Of a DNA stretch of 64,000 nt, positions 7,764 to 16,297 are shown one piece after another (the first letter of the stretch is position 1; every line of letters begins with the position of its first letter). The stretch lies in contig NZ_SPSB01000001.1 in NCBI RefSeq assembly GCF_004571135.1, forward strand, positions 62,001 through 126,000, written 5' to 3'. A model generated the notes under the pieces. It saw nothing but the letters and a program-made list of their open reading frames with translations, had not been told where the DNA came from and did no database searches. This stretch comes from Algoriphagus kandeliae. GTDB lineage: Bacteria; Bacteroidota; Bacteroidia; Cytophagales; Cyclobacteriaceae. The position numbers and the translations under genes were made by a program.

Positions 7764-8840
7764 ATGGAAGATTTATTTGAATTGGCAAAAAGTGGGGAAG
7801 TAACCCCTGCTGAACTGGGTTATTATTTTCCTGCTGAATTTGCTCCACAAGATTCCATGTGGTTGAGTTGGCCGCATAAGGAGGAGTCATGGCCTGGAAA
7901 AATCGAAAAGATTTTTGCTCCCTATTCCCAATTTGTAAAAGCAGTGGCTAATGCTCAAAAAGTCAATATTAATGTAGGAAGCGAGGAGATGAAAGACTTT
8001 GCTACCAAGCATTTGGAAGCAGCTGGAGCCAATTTAAAAAATGTAAGTTTTCATCAATTTCCTACCAATGATGCTTGGTGTAGAGATCATGGCCCTGCCT
8101 TTTTGATCAATCCAAAAGCCGAGCAGAAAAAGGTTATTGTCAAGTGGAATTATAATGCTTGGGGTGATAAATATCCTCCTTATGATCTGGATAATCAGAT
8201 TCCGATCCGCATTGCTGAATATTTGGGGATTCCTTATTTCAAGCCTGGGATTATTATGGAAGGAGGCTCAGTTGAGTTCAATGGAAAAGGTACGCTACTG
8301 ACCTCGACCGCTTGCTTGCTCAATAAAAACCGAAATCCACATCTCAATCAATCTCAGATTGAGAAATACCTCTGTGATTACTATGGAGTTCAAAATATTT
8401 TATGGTTAGCGGATGGGATTATTGGAGACGATACGGATGGGCATATTGATGACATTACCCGCTTTGTGAATGAAGATACTGTGGTGACTGTGGTGGAGGA
8501 AAATAAGTCTGACGAAAACCACGAAATCCTTGCCGAAAATCTGGAATTTCTCAAAAAAATGCGCCTTGAAAACGGCAAGCAACTCAACATTGTGGAGCTT
8601 CCCATGCCTTCTCCGGTAATCTGGGAAGATCAGCGACTTCCGGCTTCTTATGCCAATTTTTATATTGGTAATGAAGTGGTAGTAGTTCCAACATTCAGAG
8701 ATAAAAACGACCAAAAGGCCCTGGACATCCTTGCTGATTGCTTCAAAGGAAGAAAAGTAATCGGAATTGACTCCACAGATATCATTTGGGGACTCGGTTC
8801 TTTCCATTGTCTGAGTCAGCAGGAACCGGCGGTAAAGTAG
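7764..8840 (+). CDS. aguA: agmatine deiminase
   Basis: A 358-residue peptidyl-arginine-deiminase-family enzyme converting agmatine to N-carbamoylputrescine and ammonia. The start is ATG 7764 (a TTG one codon earlier is not needed). Active-site residues are visible: RDHGP (Asp108), EGGSVEFNG, DGHIDD, and the nucleophile Cys349 in GSFHCLSQQEP at the C-terminus. Co-transcribed with aguB, three bases apart; together they bypass ornithine decarboxylase. An arginine decarboxylase gene is expected elsewhere in the genome. The stop codon abuts the short-repeat region at 8847-8954. Confidence 0.94.
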   Translation: MEDLFELAKSGEVTPAELGYYFPAEFAPQDSMWLSWPHKEESWPGKIEKIFAPYSQFVKAVANAQKVNINVGSEEMKDFATKHLEAAGANLKNVSFHQFPTNDAWCRDHGPAFLINPKAEQKKVIVKWNYNAWGDKYPPYDLDNQIPIRIAEYLGIPYFKPGIIMEGGSVEFNGKGTLLTSTACLLNKNRNPHLNQSQIEKYLCDYYGVQNILWLADGIIGDDTDGHIDDITRFVNEDTVVTVVEENKSDENHEILAENLEFLKKMRLENGKQLNIVELPMPSPVIWEDQRLPASYANFYIGNEVVVVPTFRDKNDQKALDILADCFKGRKVIGIDSTDIIWGLGSFHCLSQQEPAVK

Positions 8841-8846
8841 GCAGGG

Positions 8847-8954
8847 TTCAGTAAACAGTAAGCAGAATTCATTAAACAGTAAGCAGTGTGCAATGGTCAA
8901 CGTTTTTTAGGCTTTGACCCAAAAAAACTGCCTACTGAAAACTGCCTACTGCCT
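8847..8954. repeat. short interspersed repeat cluster between convergent genes
   Basis: Two direct 21-bp units (8847-8867 and 8868-8888) share TTAAACAGTAAGCAG with two mismatches allowed. Farther on, two 14-bp units (8927-8940, 8941-8954) share ACTGCCTACTG, which is the near reverse complement of CAGTAAGCAG. The two groups can therefore pair into a hairpin of about 10 bp. The array fills almost the whole gap between the stop codons of aguA and the LolD-like gene and even touches them, suggesting a REP-like element that may serve as a transcription barrier. Confidence 0.65.
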
Positions 8955-9635
8955 AATCACTCTCCCATCCTCCATTTCAATAATCCGATCAGTTCCCTCA
9001 GCAAATTCTTGATCGTGGGTTACCACAAGCATGGTTTGCTTGAATTCTTGGGCGAGCTCCTTAAACTTATTGAAGACAATATCAGAGTTTTTCTTATCCA
9101 AATTTCCCGTAGGCTCATCTCCCATGATCAGCAAAGGGTCATTGATCAAGGCTCGGGCGATGGCTACCCGCTGTTTTTGACCTCCTGAAAGTTGATTGGC
9201 CTTTTTCAGCGCATGCTCTTCCATTTCAAAAATCCGAAGTTTTTCCATCGCTCGATATTCCAATTCCTCTCTAGAATATTTTCCCAATTTTAGGCCTGGA
9301 ATCATGATGTTTTCCAGTACCGAAAATTCATTCAAGAGGTAATGAAACTGGAAGACAAAGCCGATTTTTTCGTTTCGGAGATGTGCAAGGTAATTTCTAG
9401 GCTTGCCAGTAATTAATTCTCCGTCTAGATGGAGCTTGCCTTGATAATCGGTATCCATGGTTGAGAGAATATAGAGAAGGGTAGATTTACCACACCCGGA
9501 TTTTCCTACTACCGAGACAAATTCCCCCTGTTTCACCTCAAAACTTATCTTTTTGAGAACCTGAGTTTTGGTGGGGTTGAAGAAAAATTTATCAATCCCT
9601 TCTGCTTGTAATGCCGTTGGATGATGATTTTTCAT
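8946..9635 (-). CDS. ABC transporter ATP-binding protein, LolD/MacB type
   Basis: A 229-residue ATPase with Walker A GKSGCGKS (44-51), Q-loop around FVFQFHYLL, signature LSGGQ (149-153), Walker B LLIMGDEP with catalytic Glu174, D-loop NLD and the switch His in VVTHDQ. It is full length for the MacB/LolD/FtsE family. It overlaps the permease gene by four bases (ATGA), and the set MFP-permease-ATPase on one strand indicates a MacAB-like or Lol-like exporter. It probably powers mechanotransmission across the inner membrane rather than classical transport. The 3' end reaches the short-repeat cluster. Confidence 0.88.
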   Translation of the reverse strand: MKNHHPTALQAEGIDKFFFNPTKTQVLKKISFEVKQGEFVSVVGKSGCGKSTLLYILSTMDTDYQGKLHLDGELITGKPRNYLAHLRNEKIGFVFQFHYLLNEFSVLENIMIPGLKLGKYSREELEYRAMEKLRIFEMEEHALKKANQLSGGQKQRVAIARALINDPLLIMGDEPTGNLDKKNSDIVFNKFKELAQEFKQTMLVVTHDQEFAEGTDRIIEMEDGRVIRQ

Positions 9636-10888
9636 TTTCCTCGAATAATGTCTACTGGATCCACACCACTTGCTTTTCTGGCAGGGAAAAATCCCGCCAA
9701 ATAGGTTGTAATTAAACTGAAGCTTGCTCCTATAAAATAGTACTTGGGATTATAGTCCACCGGGAATGTCTTGATGGTGGGCAAAGCTTCTGTCTCAAAA
9801 GGAATCTGATCTATTCCCAAGCAGGCAAAATACCCAAATACCAATCCTATTCCACCACCAATCACGCCTATCGAAAGAGCAATGGTAATGAAAATCCGAT
9901 TTACGTCCGAACCGTTAAATCCAATTGCCTTTAAAATGGCGATGGTATCCAGTTTTTCATAAATCATCATATTGAGGATGTTGTAGATTCCAAAGCCGGA
10001 AACAACCAAGAGGGTAATCCCAACCGCATAGCTGATTAATGTTCGGATATTGGTACCGGTTTCAAATTGGGCATTTACAGTTTGGATATCATCTGCATCA
10101 ATATTGTAAATCTTTTCAAGTTCCCGAGCCATGGAAGGAGCCAAGTCCAAATTGTGAAGCTTAACCTGAATATCCGTTACATAGGAAGGCGGTTCGCCAA
10201 GCATTTTTTGTACCGTACCAATGGAAGCAAAGCTATTACTGTTATCATAATCGCCTAGCCCTGACTGATAATAACCGACGACCCTTACCTGCATCTTATT
10301 TCCTTGTGCTGTGGTAATTTGAATCACGTCACCTATCCCTGTCAGCATTCGGTCGGCAAGGCCTTTCCCCAAAATAATGGTATTGGTCTGATTCAATTCT
10401 TCATAATTACCCGCCGTGACATAATCAGTAAAGGCAAAAAGCTGCGCTTCTTTTTCCACATCTATCCCGCTTACAATTCCTGTCAAATCAATCGTGCCAA
10501 CATTGAAAAATACCTGCGCAGAAACTTTTGGGCTTACACCCAAAACCCTGGAGTCATTCTCTAAATTTTGGATGATTTGTTCTGAATTATAAATCGCTAG
10601 ACGACTGGTGCTGGGCTTGATTGATCGGATAATATTCCAGGTGTTTTGGAATTCGTCGGTAATGTCAACCGGTTGATTGGGATTTGGCTTGATTTCGTTG
10701 TAAAAGCGGATATGAGGTGTTCTATTTAGGACCAACCCATCCAACATAGAGTTCAATCCATTCATAAATCCCAGCAAAGTCACAAACATGGTAATACTGA
10801 ACATCACCCCAGTAGCTGCAACTGCCGTTTGCTTGAACCGGGCTAGCATGAGGGCTTTGGACAACTCAAAAATCAAAGACCATTTCAT
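9632..10888 (-). CDS. ABC transporter permease, FtsX/LolC/MacB family
   Basis: A 418-residue permease with the typical FtsX layout: one N-terminal transmembrane helix (about residues 20-45), a large periplasmic MacB-PCD domain (about 50-270), then three helices, the first containing GITLLVVSGFGIYNILNMMIY, and a short cytoplasmic tail ending PARKASGVDPVDIIRGK, the hallmark last segment of the family. The coupling helix motif LKAIGFNGSDVNRIF is present. It works as a homodimer with the LolD-like ATPase encoded directly downstream (4-bp overlap) and the membrane fusion protein encoded upstream. Substrate could be a lipoprotein, peptide or small molecule. Confidence 0.88.
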   Translation of the reverse strand: MKWSLIFELSKALMLARFKQTAVAATGVMFSITMFVTLLGFMNGLNSMLDGLVLNRTPHIRFYNEIKPNPNQPVDITDEFQNTWNIIRSIKPSTSRLAIYNSEQIIQNLENDSRVLGVSPKVSAQVFFNVGTIDLTGIVSGIDVEKEAQLFAFTDYVTAGNYEELNQTNTIILGKGLADRMLTGIGDVIQITTAQGNKMQVRVVGYYQSGLGDYDNSNSFASIGTVQKMLGEPPSYVTDIQVKLHNLDLAPSMARELEKIYNIDADDIQTVNAQFETGTNIRTLISYAVGITLLVVSGFGIYNILNMMIYEKLDTIAILKAIGFNGSDVNRIFITIALSIGVIGGGIGLVFGYFACLGIDQIPFETEALPTIKTFPVDYNPKYYFIGASFSLITTYLAGFFPARKASGVDPVDIIRGK

Positions 10889-10967
10889 CTTTATGGGATT
10901 TGCTTTTTAATGGTCAATAGGCTCAAACCATGATTAGATATATTCCAGCTTTTCTTCATCCTTGGGT

Positions 10968-12056
10968 TCACGGTTTGATCAATTGTTGGTCTTGGCTCAA
11001 TCCTTCCAGGATTTGGGCGAATTCAAAATTTTTCAATCCCACCTTTACAGCAATGGTGTCGCCCTCTTCCAAAATCACTTTTTCATCATTCAAGAGGTAG
11101 TTCCTCGGAATTACCAACGCATTTTCAACTTGAGCTGTGATGATGTTTGCTTCCAAGCTCAAGTTGGGGTAAAGGACAGGGGGAGATTTGGTGAATACAG
11201 CTTCCACCGTGAAGCTTTTGGACTGCGTATCCATCAACGGATAGATTTTCGTGACCTTTCCTTCAAAAGTCTGATCGACGTAACTATCCATTCGAATAAT
11301 GACACGCTGGTCCAAGGCTATTTTTGAAATGTCATATTCATCAATCAACAGCTCCATGATGAAGTCTTTTTCATCACCCAATACGGCCACGACCGTTTGT
11401 GGTCCCACCATTTCGCCTTGCTCTTTGGGAAGTGCATAGACCTTTCCATGAATCTTACTTTTTACCACAAATTCACTTTCCAAAACGCGGCTGATTGCAA
11501 GACTTTTCGATGCGGATTTTGAATTGTATTCGATTTGACGCTTTAGGTCTCCGTATTGGATCACCGCCGATTCGTAATTGGTCTTGGAGTTTTCGAATGC
11601 TAGTCTGCGCTGTTCCAATTCGACCTCTGTTCCGATATTTTGCTCCCAAAGCTTCTGTTGTCTTGCGTAAAGAAGCGAGTCATTTTGAAGCTTGCTTTTT
11701 GCCAAGTCTATGGCAAGTTGAAGTTCCCGTAATTTGGATTGATTTTCTTGATAATCGGCAAAAGCTTGGGCCAGTTCAGCATTTTCCCGGGAAAGCCGCT
11801 CCCGTTCGTTATATACAGCCAAAATAGGATCTCCTTCATCTACAAAATCGCCTTCCTTCACGAAAATTTCCTGAATGGGTCCTGTTCCAATTGCATAGGC
11901 TTCATATTGATTGACGGCTTTTATATTGCCTGATGCATACACTGATTCAGTGATAGACTGAAATTGGGGACTGATGGCAGTTTCTTCGGAATTGCTACAG
12001 GAATAAAAAGCAAAGCCTAGAAAAAATCCCAAGATGAAATGGATTCTGTAGTTCAT
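10968..12056 (-). CDS. HlyD-family membrane fusion (periplasmic adaptor) lipoprotein
   Basis: A 362-residue adaptor starting at ATG 12056; this start gives a lipoprotein signal with lipobox FAFYSC and Cys19. The mature protein has the first lipoyl half (EIFVKEGDFVDEGDPILAVY), a long alpha-helical hairpin rich in Glu/Leu/Arg (about residues 85-170), the second lipoyl half (KIHGKVYALPKEQGEMVGPQ) and a beta-barrel domain (SKIALDQRVIIRMDSYVD). This is the MacA/RND-adaptor design. It is the first gene of the tripartite export operon, 79 bp before the permease gene. No outer-membrane TolC gene is next to it. Confidence 0.87.
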   Translation of the reverse strand: MNYRIHFILGFFLGFAFYSCSNSEETAISPQFQSITESVYASGNIKAVNQYEAYAIGTGPIQEIFVKEGDFVDEGDPILAVYNERERLSRENAELAQAFADYQENQSKLRELQLAIDLAKSKLQNDSLLYARQQKLWEQNIGTEVELEQRRLAFENSKTNYESAVIQYGDLKRQIEYNSKSASKSLAISRVLESEFVVKSKIHGKVYALPKEQGEMVGPQTVVAVLGDEKDFIMELLIDEYDISKIALDQRVIIRMDSYVDQTFEGKVTKIYPLMDTQSKSFTVEAVFTKSPPVLYPNLSLEANIITAQVENALVIPRNYLLNDEKVILEEGDTIAVKVGLKNFEFAQILEGLSQDQQLIKP

Positions 12057-12186
12057 GTTCTGGAAAGAATCAATGATCAAATAAAAACCTATGTGATTGG
12101 TTTTTTTATGATAATTGTCAACTTAGCAACAATAATTTCCCCAAACAAAGAATCCGACTCCAAGTTATTTTTTCAATTCTGTGATT

Positions 12187-13074
12187 ATGAAAAACTATTT
12201 ATTGATCCTCCTTCTCTTTTTGGAATCCTGCGCATTTCGATCTGTGGTACGGGATAAAGAGATTCCTTATATCGAGTCCGAGAATTCTTGGGGTTTACCT
12301 CAAAAAGAGTTGAATGTTTTTTCTCCCAAAAAAGCCAATAACCTACCGGTTTTGATTTTTATTCATGGTGGAAGTTGGAATAAAGGTCGAAAGGAGATTT
12401 ACGACTTTTTGGGAAATCGAATGGCTCGAAGAGAAGTGGTGACCGTCATTATTGACTATCCACTTGCACCTGCATACCATGTCGACAAAATGGAGCAGGC
12501 TGTGCTTTTAGCTGTGAAATGGGTGGAGGAAAATATATCAGAATATGGAGGAGATCCCAATCAGATTTTCATTTCCGGACATTCGGCAGGAGGTCATTTA
12601 GCGGCATTGGCAGCAGTAAAAAATGAATCATGGCAGGCGATGAATTTATCCAATCCATTGAAGGGAGCCATTTTGAACGATCCGGCTGGTTTGGATTGGT
12701 ATTGGTTTTTAGAGCAAATGCGTGACCGACCTAATGGAACTGACAATTACGATGCATTTACCGATAATCCGGAGGTTTGGAAAGCTTATTCCCCTATTTA
12801 TTTTTTGGAAGGAAATGAAATACCTATGCTTCTGATGGAAGGAGAAAAAACCTATCCTGGAATTCGTTTGACAGTTGAGCGATTCCGAAAGGAAGCTGAT
12901 GAAAAAGGAACTGATTTAACTTATTCCTTTTATTCTAAAACCAAACATATTCCGATGATTACCCAGTATTTCTGGACTTGGAAAAAGGGCTACGATGATG
13001 TTTTGGATTTTATCCAATCTCAGTCTGATGGAAGCTTACGTGAAAGTTCCTCAGGAGTCAGTACAGGTAAGTAA
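12187..13074 (+). CDS. lipoprotein alpha/beta hydrolase (carboxylesterase, HSL/BD-FAE type)
   Basis: A 295-residue lipoprotein esterase. The ATG at 12187 (a GTG two codons earlier is also in frame) gives MKNYLLILLLFLESC with the lipidated Cys15. The fold shows the oxyanion HGG motif (IFIHGGSW, 60-62), nucleophile GHSAGG (Ser133), and a late His in KTKHIPM. It resembles arylformamidase/acetylxylan-esterase-like hydrolases of the HSL superfamily. The C-terminal 18 residues (QSQSDGSLRESSSGVSTGK region) are low in complexity and are encoded by the antisense of the PIN-toxin 3' end, with which the gene overlaps by 55 bp; this tail may be acquired rather than original. Confidence 0.83.
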   Translation: MKNYLLILLLFLESCAFRSVVRDKEIPYIESENSWGLPQKELNVFSPKKANNLPVLIFIHGGSWNKGRKEIYDFLGNRMARREVVTVIIDYPLAPAYHVDKMEQAVLLAVKWVEENISEYGGDPNQIFISGHSAGGHLAALAAVKNESWQAMNLSNPLKGAILNDPAGLDWYWFLEQMRDRPNGTDNYDAFTDNPEVWKAYSPIYFLEGNEIPMLLMEGEKTYPGIRLTVERFRKEADEKGTDLTYSFYSKTKHIPMITQYFWTWKKGYDDVLDFIQSQSDGSLRESSSGVSTGK

Positions 13075-13442
13075 TTATTGGATAATTTGAGGAAATCCTT
13101 GTCAGAGGTGACTATGGCTTCGATTTGATGATATTTGCAAATGGAATAATGGATACTGTCTTCGATATCCAAATGATCTAATTCTAAGGCATTAATTACA
13201 TCCAATTTATCTCCATCAAGAAAATCAAAGATTTGGCAACAAACCCTAGCGATGCCTTTTGTCGTTTCGTAATCTTTCGCCTGTGCTAAATAATAGATAC
13301 AGGTTTGAATTACACTGATACTTATAAACCCTTGGATTTGACCGCCCTCTAACTTTTCAAAAAGTTGATTGATTAAGGGCTGGATTGGGCTTCTTTCCAA
13401 GAAAAAATCCAAAATCACATTTACATCAAAGAAGATCTTCAT
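13020..13442 (-). CDS. PIN-domain ribonuclease toxin (PIN_3, VapC-like)
   Basis: A 140-residue PIN-domain protein. The first strand reads MKIFFDVNVILDFF with Asp6 as the first metal ligand; Asp92/Glu94/Asp95 in HLDIEDSIHYS and Asp114 (VTSDKDF) complete the acidic site. The GFISISVIQTCIYYL helix lacks the usual mid-chain Glu, as in the PF13470 (PIN_3) subfamily. PIN toxins of toxin-antitoxin pairs cleave RNA. The gene overlaps the upstream antitoxin gene by 17 bp in another frame, the standard coupling, and its 3' end overlaps the convergent esterase gene by 55 bp. Confidence 0.87.
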   Translation of the reverse strand: MKIFFDVNVILDFFLERSPIQPLINQLFEKLEGGQIQGFISISVIQTCIYYLAQAKDYETTKGIARVCCQIFDFLDGDKLDVINALELDHLDIEDSIHYSICKYHQIEAIVTSDKDFLKLSNNYLPVLTPEELSRKLPSD

Positions 13443-13698
13443 AGCCTAATTTCTTTGCTTTAGCTTTGTAGTATTCTTCCTTCCAATCAAAATCTTCAGG
13501 AAACTCAATTTTGGATTTTGGTAGCGACCGCATATACTCCACGAGGGACATTCCTTCAGGAAGTCCGGTTTTTCGGCTGACTAGCTTTTCGAAATGCTCT
13601 TCTACCAAACTTGAAATGCTGGTTTCCTCTTTGGCTGCATACTGCTTGATTTTCTCAAGTAGCTTTTCATCGATGGTAATGTTTAAGCGCTTCTTCAT
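13426..13698 (-). CDS. ribbon-helix-helix antitoxin (DUF6364-like)
   Basis: A 90-residue protein whose first 45 residues form a ribbon-helix-helix DNA-binding unit: strand KRLNITIDEKLLEKIKQYA, then EETSISSLVEEHFEKLV. The C-terminal half (LPEGMSLVEYMRSLPKSK, then an acidic DFDWKEEYY segment) would bind and block the PIN toxin. This matches the DUF6364 antitoxins paired with PIN_3 toxins. The start at ATG 13698 lies three bases after an ATGCGTAT-N12-ATACGCAT inverted repeat overlapping a TATAAT-like box, consistent with autorepression by the antitoxin or the toxin-antitoxin complex. Confidence 0.85.
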   Translation of the reverse strand: MKKRLNITIDEKLLEKIKQYAAKEETSISSLVEEHFEKLVSRKTGLPEGMSLVEYMRSLPKSKIEFPEDFDWKEEYYKAKAKKLGYEDLL

Positions 13699-13701
13699 GT
13701 C

Positions 13702-13729
13702 ATGCGTATTTTTCTCTAATTATACGCAT
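13702..13729 (-). promoter_or_regulatory. toxin-antitoxin operator: ATGCGTAT-N12-ATACGCAT
   Basis: Perfect 8-bp inverted repeat with arms 13702-13709 and 13722-13729. Read on the minus strand, the distal arm runs into TATAAT, a good -10-like box, and the proximal arm ends three bases before the antitoxin ATG, so protein bound here would cover promoter and start. Confidence 0.6.
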
Positions 13730-13773
13730 AATTAACTATTCATGCAAAAAGTTCAAAATCAATAAGTTGTGGC

Positions 13774-16293
13774 TCAACTTGGATCCACATCAATTATCCA
13801 CCGGACGGATCGAAACTCTGAACGAGCCTGCAGTTCTTCCAAGATTTCTGCTAGCCTTTTTTTAAATTCCTGTTGGGTGGCACCGGAACGGTCTAGTTTG
13901 ATCAAACTCTCAAATTGGTATTGGTTTTTGATTCGCCCAATCAAGGCTCTTTCGGGTCCTAGAACAATCTTTTTCACAGCAATTTGAGCCATTTCCCGGT
14001 GCAAGGCTATAGCAGCTTTTTCTGCAGTTTTGAAATCAGCGTGGCGCGTGGTGATTTTGATTAGTTTGACGAAGGGAGGATAATAGAACTGCTTTCTTTC
14101 AGCCATTTCTACCCGGAAAAAATTCTTATAATCTCCTGCTATGACCTTGGCGTAAATGTCTTGTTCTGGATTTCGGGTTTGGATTACGACTTGGCCTTTT
14201 ACAGATCGTCTTCCTGCTCTTCCTGCCACTTGGGTAATTTGCTGAAAAGCACGCTCTCCAGCTCTGAAATCAGGGAAATTCAGAATCCGATCTCCATCCC
14301 AAATACCAACCACTGTCACTCTTCCAAAATCCAGCCCTTTGGTAATCATTTGAGTCCCTACCAAAATATCGATCTGACCGGAGCCAAACTCGTCTAAAAT
14401 CCGCTGGTACCCATACTTATTTCTAGTCGTATCCAGATCCATTCTTCCTAATCTTGCTTCAGGGAAAAGCAAACTCAAGGATTCCTCGATACGCTCTGTT
14501 CCCATTCCTTTGGTAGAAAGTTGGGTGCTACCGCAAGCAGGGCAAGAGGTTGGCACTTTTTCCTTGTAGCCGCAATAATGACATCGCAATTCCTCAGAAA
14601 ACTGATGGTATGTCAAGCTAACGTCACATTGTACGCATTCTGCCGTCCAACCGCAATCTTCACATTGAACATAGGGAGAATAGCCTCTCCGGTTTTGATA
14701 GATTAGAATTTGCTCATTTTTATCAAGCGCTTCCTGAATCTTCTCTCGCAAAAGCCTAGTCGAATCTACCTTGAGTAAGTTCTTCCTTCGATCAGCCCCT
14801 AAATCAGCCAAATAAAACTCTGGTAACTGAGCATCTCCAAAGCGCTGATGTAGTTCAACGTGTCCATATTTTCCTTGTTGGGCATTAAAATAGGATTCAA
14901 AAGAAGGAGTAGCGGACCCTAAAAGAGTTTTTGCCTGATGAAAATATCCCAGCATAATGGCAGCATCCCGGGCATGGAACCGTGGCGCTGGATCAAATTG
15001 CTTATAGCTGGATTCATGTTCTTCATCCACGATGATCAACCCTAGCGAATCAAAAGGTAGAAATAGGGATGAGCGCACACCCACCACAAAAGAGAATCGC
15101 CCACTCAAAACCCCATTCCAAACTTCTACACGTTCATTATCTGAGTATTTGGAGTGATAGACGCCCATTTGCGAACCAAATACTTCCTGAAGCCGACTTA
15201 CAATTTGAGTAGTCAAAGCTATTTCAGGAAGTAAAAGCAAGACCTGAGAGCCGCTTTCCAAAACTTCCTGAATGAGCCGAATGTAGATTTCAGTTTTTCC
15301 ACTTCCCGTAATTCCATGAAGTAAGACCGTCTGCTTTTCCTCAAATTGAGACTTGATGGAATCTACAGCTTCTTGTTGTATAGGGGAAAGTTCAGAGGCA
15401 GTCCGCTCGGGTTGTATTTCTTCCAATCGATTGACCACAACCTTGAAGGACTCGAACACACCATTTTTGATTAATGTTTTCAAGGAACTTTCAGAATCCC
15501 CTTCCTCCAATAAGGTGCTTTTATCCAGTCCTTTTTCGTTCAATTCCGGTTTTTGGAAAACAGGGACATCCCGTAGGTATTTTAGTAGAATGGACTCCTG
15601 TTTTACTTTTCCGCTAAGTTGGGCGAAGAGCTCCTCAAGGGCTTCTTTGTTGTGAGCCAAATCAGAGCGAAGCCGGATTCTGGTTTCAATTTTAGGAGAA
15701 TATTTTTCCTGAACCTTTTCAAAAATTAAAATCGCCTCTTTGGTAACCAAACTTTTGAGAATGGGGTGAATGGTTTTGATCCCCAACACTTTCTCGCAGT
15801 CATCATAGCTCAGCTCGGATTGATTTTCCAAGGCATCCAAAATCTTTTCTTCCCTCTCATCCAGTGGATAAGGGCTATTTTCTTTATCAAAATTTGGGTT
15901 GACTTGAATTCGTGATTCGCTTGATAATCGGAGCCCTGAGGGAAGTGCGGCATGCATGACTTCACCAATGTGACAGCAGTAATACTCCGCCATCCAAGCC
16001 CAAAATCGAATTTGAAGTGGGTTGACTGAAGGCTGATGGTCCAATACCTCCAAAATTGGTTTTGCTTCATAAGCTTGTGGAGGCTTGTTGTGGACCTTTC
16101 CGATAATTCCGGTAAGAATTTTTTTTCGGCCAAACTGGACAATTACCCGTGCCCCAATTTGAATTTCCGAATACAGGTTTCTTGGGATTTTATAGGTGAA
16201 CATTCGGGGAATGGGCACCGGTAAAATCACATCTGCAAAAGAAAATTCAGGTTGGCTTTCAGGTAATTCTTTTTCTTCAAAAAGGCTCAGCAC
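13774..16293 (-). CDS. priA: primosomal protein N' (replication restart helicase PriA)
   Basis: An 839-residue superfamily 2 helicase that reloads the replisome at stalled forks. The N-terminal 3'-OH-binding domain (about 18-110) is followed by the winged-helix region, helicase core with Walker A GITGSGKT (327-334), the DEEH motif in IIVDEEHESSYKQ, and an inserted zinc domain with the Cys pairs CEDCGW, CVQC, CHYCG and CPACG (about residues 555-600). Motifs GMGTERI and QVAGRAGR complete the core. Length is normal. It follows the thioredoxin-domain gene by four bases on the same strand, so the two are probably co-transcribed. Confidence 0.96.
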   Translation of the reverse strand: MLSLFEEKELPESQPEFSFADVILPVPIPRMFTYKIPRNLYSEIQIGARVIVQFGRKKILTGIIGKVHNKPPQAYEAKPILEVLDHQPSVNPLQIRFWAWMAEYYCCHIGEVMHAALPSGLRLSSESRIQVNPNFDKENSPYPLDEREEKILDALENQSELSYDDCEKVLGIKTIHPILKSLVTKEAILIFEKVQEKYSPKIETRIRLRSDLAHNKEALEELFAQLSGKVKQESILLKYLRDVPVFQKPELNEKGLDKSTLLEEGDSESSLKTLIKNGVFESFKVVVNRLEEIQPERTASELSPIQQEAVDSIKSQFEEKQTVLLHGITGSGKTEIYIRLIQEVLESGSQVLLLLPEIALTTQIVSRLQEVFGSQMGVYHSKYSDNERVEVWNGVLSGRFSFVVGVRSSLFLPFDSLGLIIVDEEHESSYKQFDPAPRFHARDAAIMLGYFHQAKTLLGSATPSFESYFNAQQGKYGHVELHQRFGDAQLPEFYLADLGADRRKNLLKVDSTRLLREKIQEALDKNEQILIYQNRRGYSPYVQCEDCGWTAECVQCDVSLTYHQFSEELRCHYCGYKEKVPTSCPACGSTQLSTKGMGTERIEESLSLLFPEARLGRMDLDTTRNKYGYQRILDEFGSGQIDILVGTQMITKGLDFGRVTVVGIWDGDRILNFPDFRAGERAFQQITQVAGRAGRRSVKGQVVIQTRNPEQDIYAKVIAGDYKNFFRVEMAERKQFYYPPFVKLIKITTRHADFKTAEKAAIALHREMAQIAVKKIVLGPERALIGRIKNQYQFESLIKLDRSGATQQEFKKRLAEILEELQARSEFRSVRWIIDVDPS

Positions 16294-16297
16294 AGAA

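Noticed and set aside
8406-8900. 164-codon frame antisense to aguA
   Set aside because: The sense strand is a complete, well-recognised enzyme; the antisense frame has no family features and ends in the repeat region.
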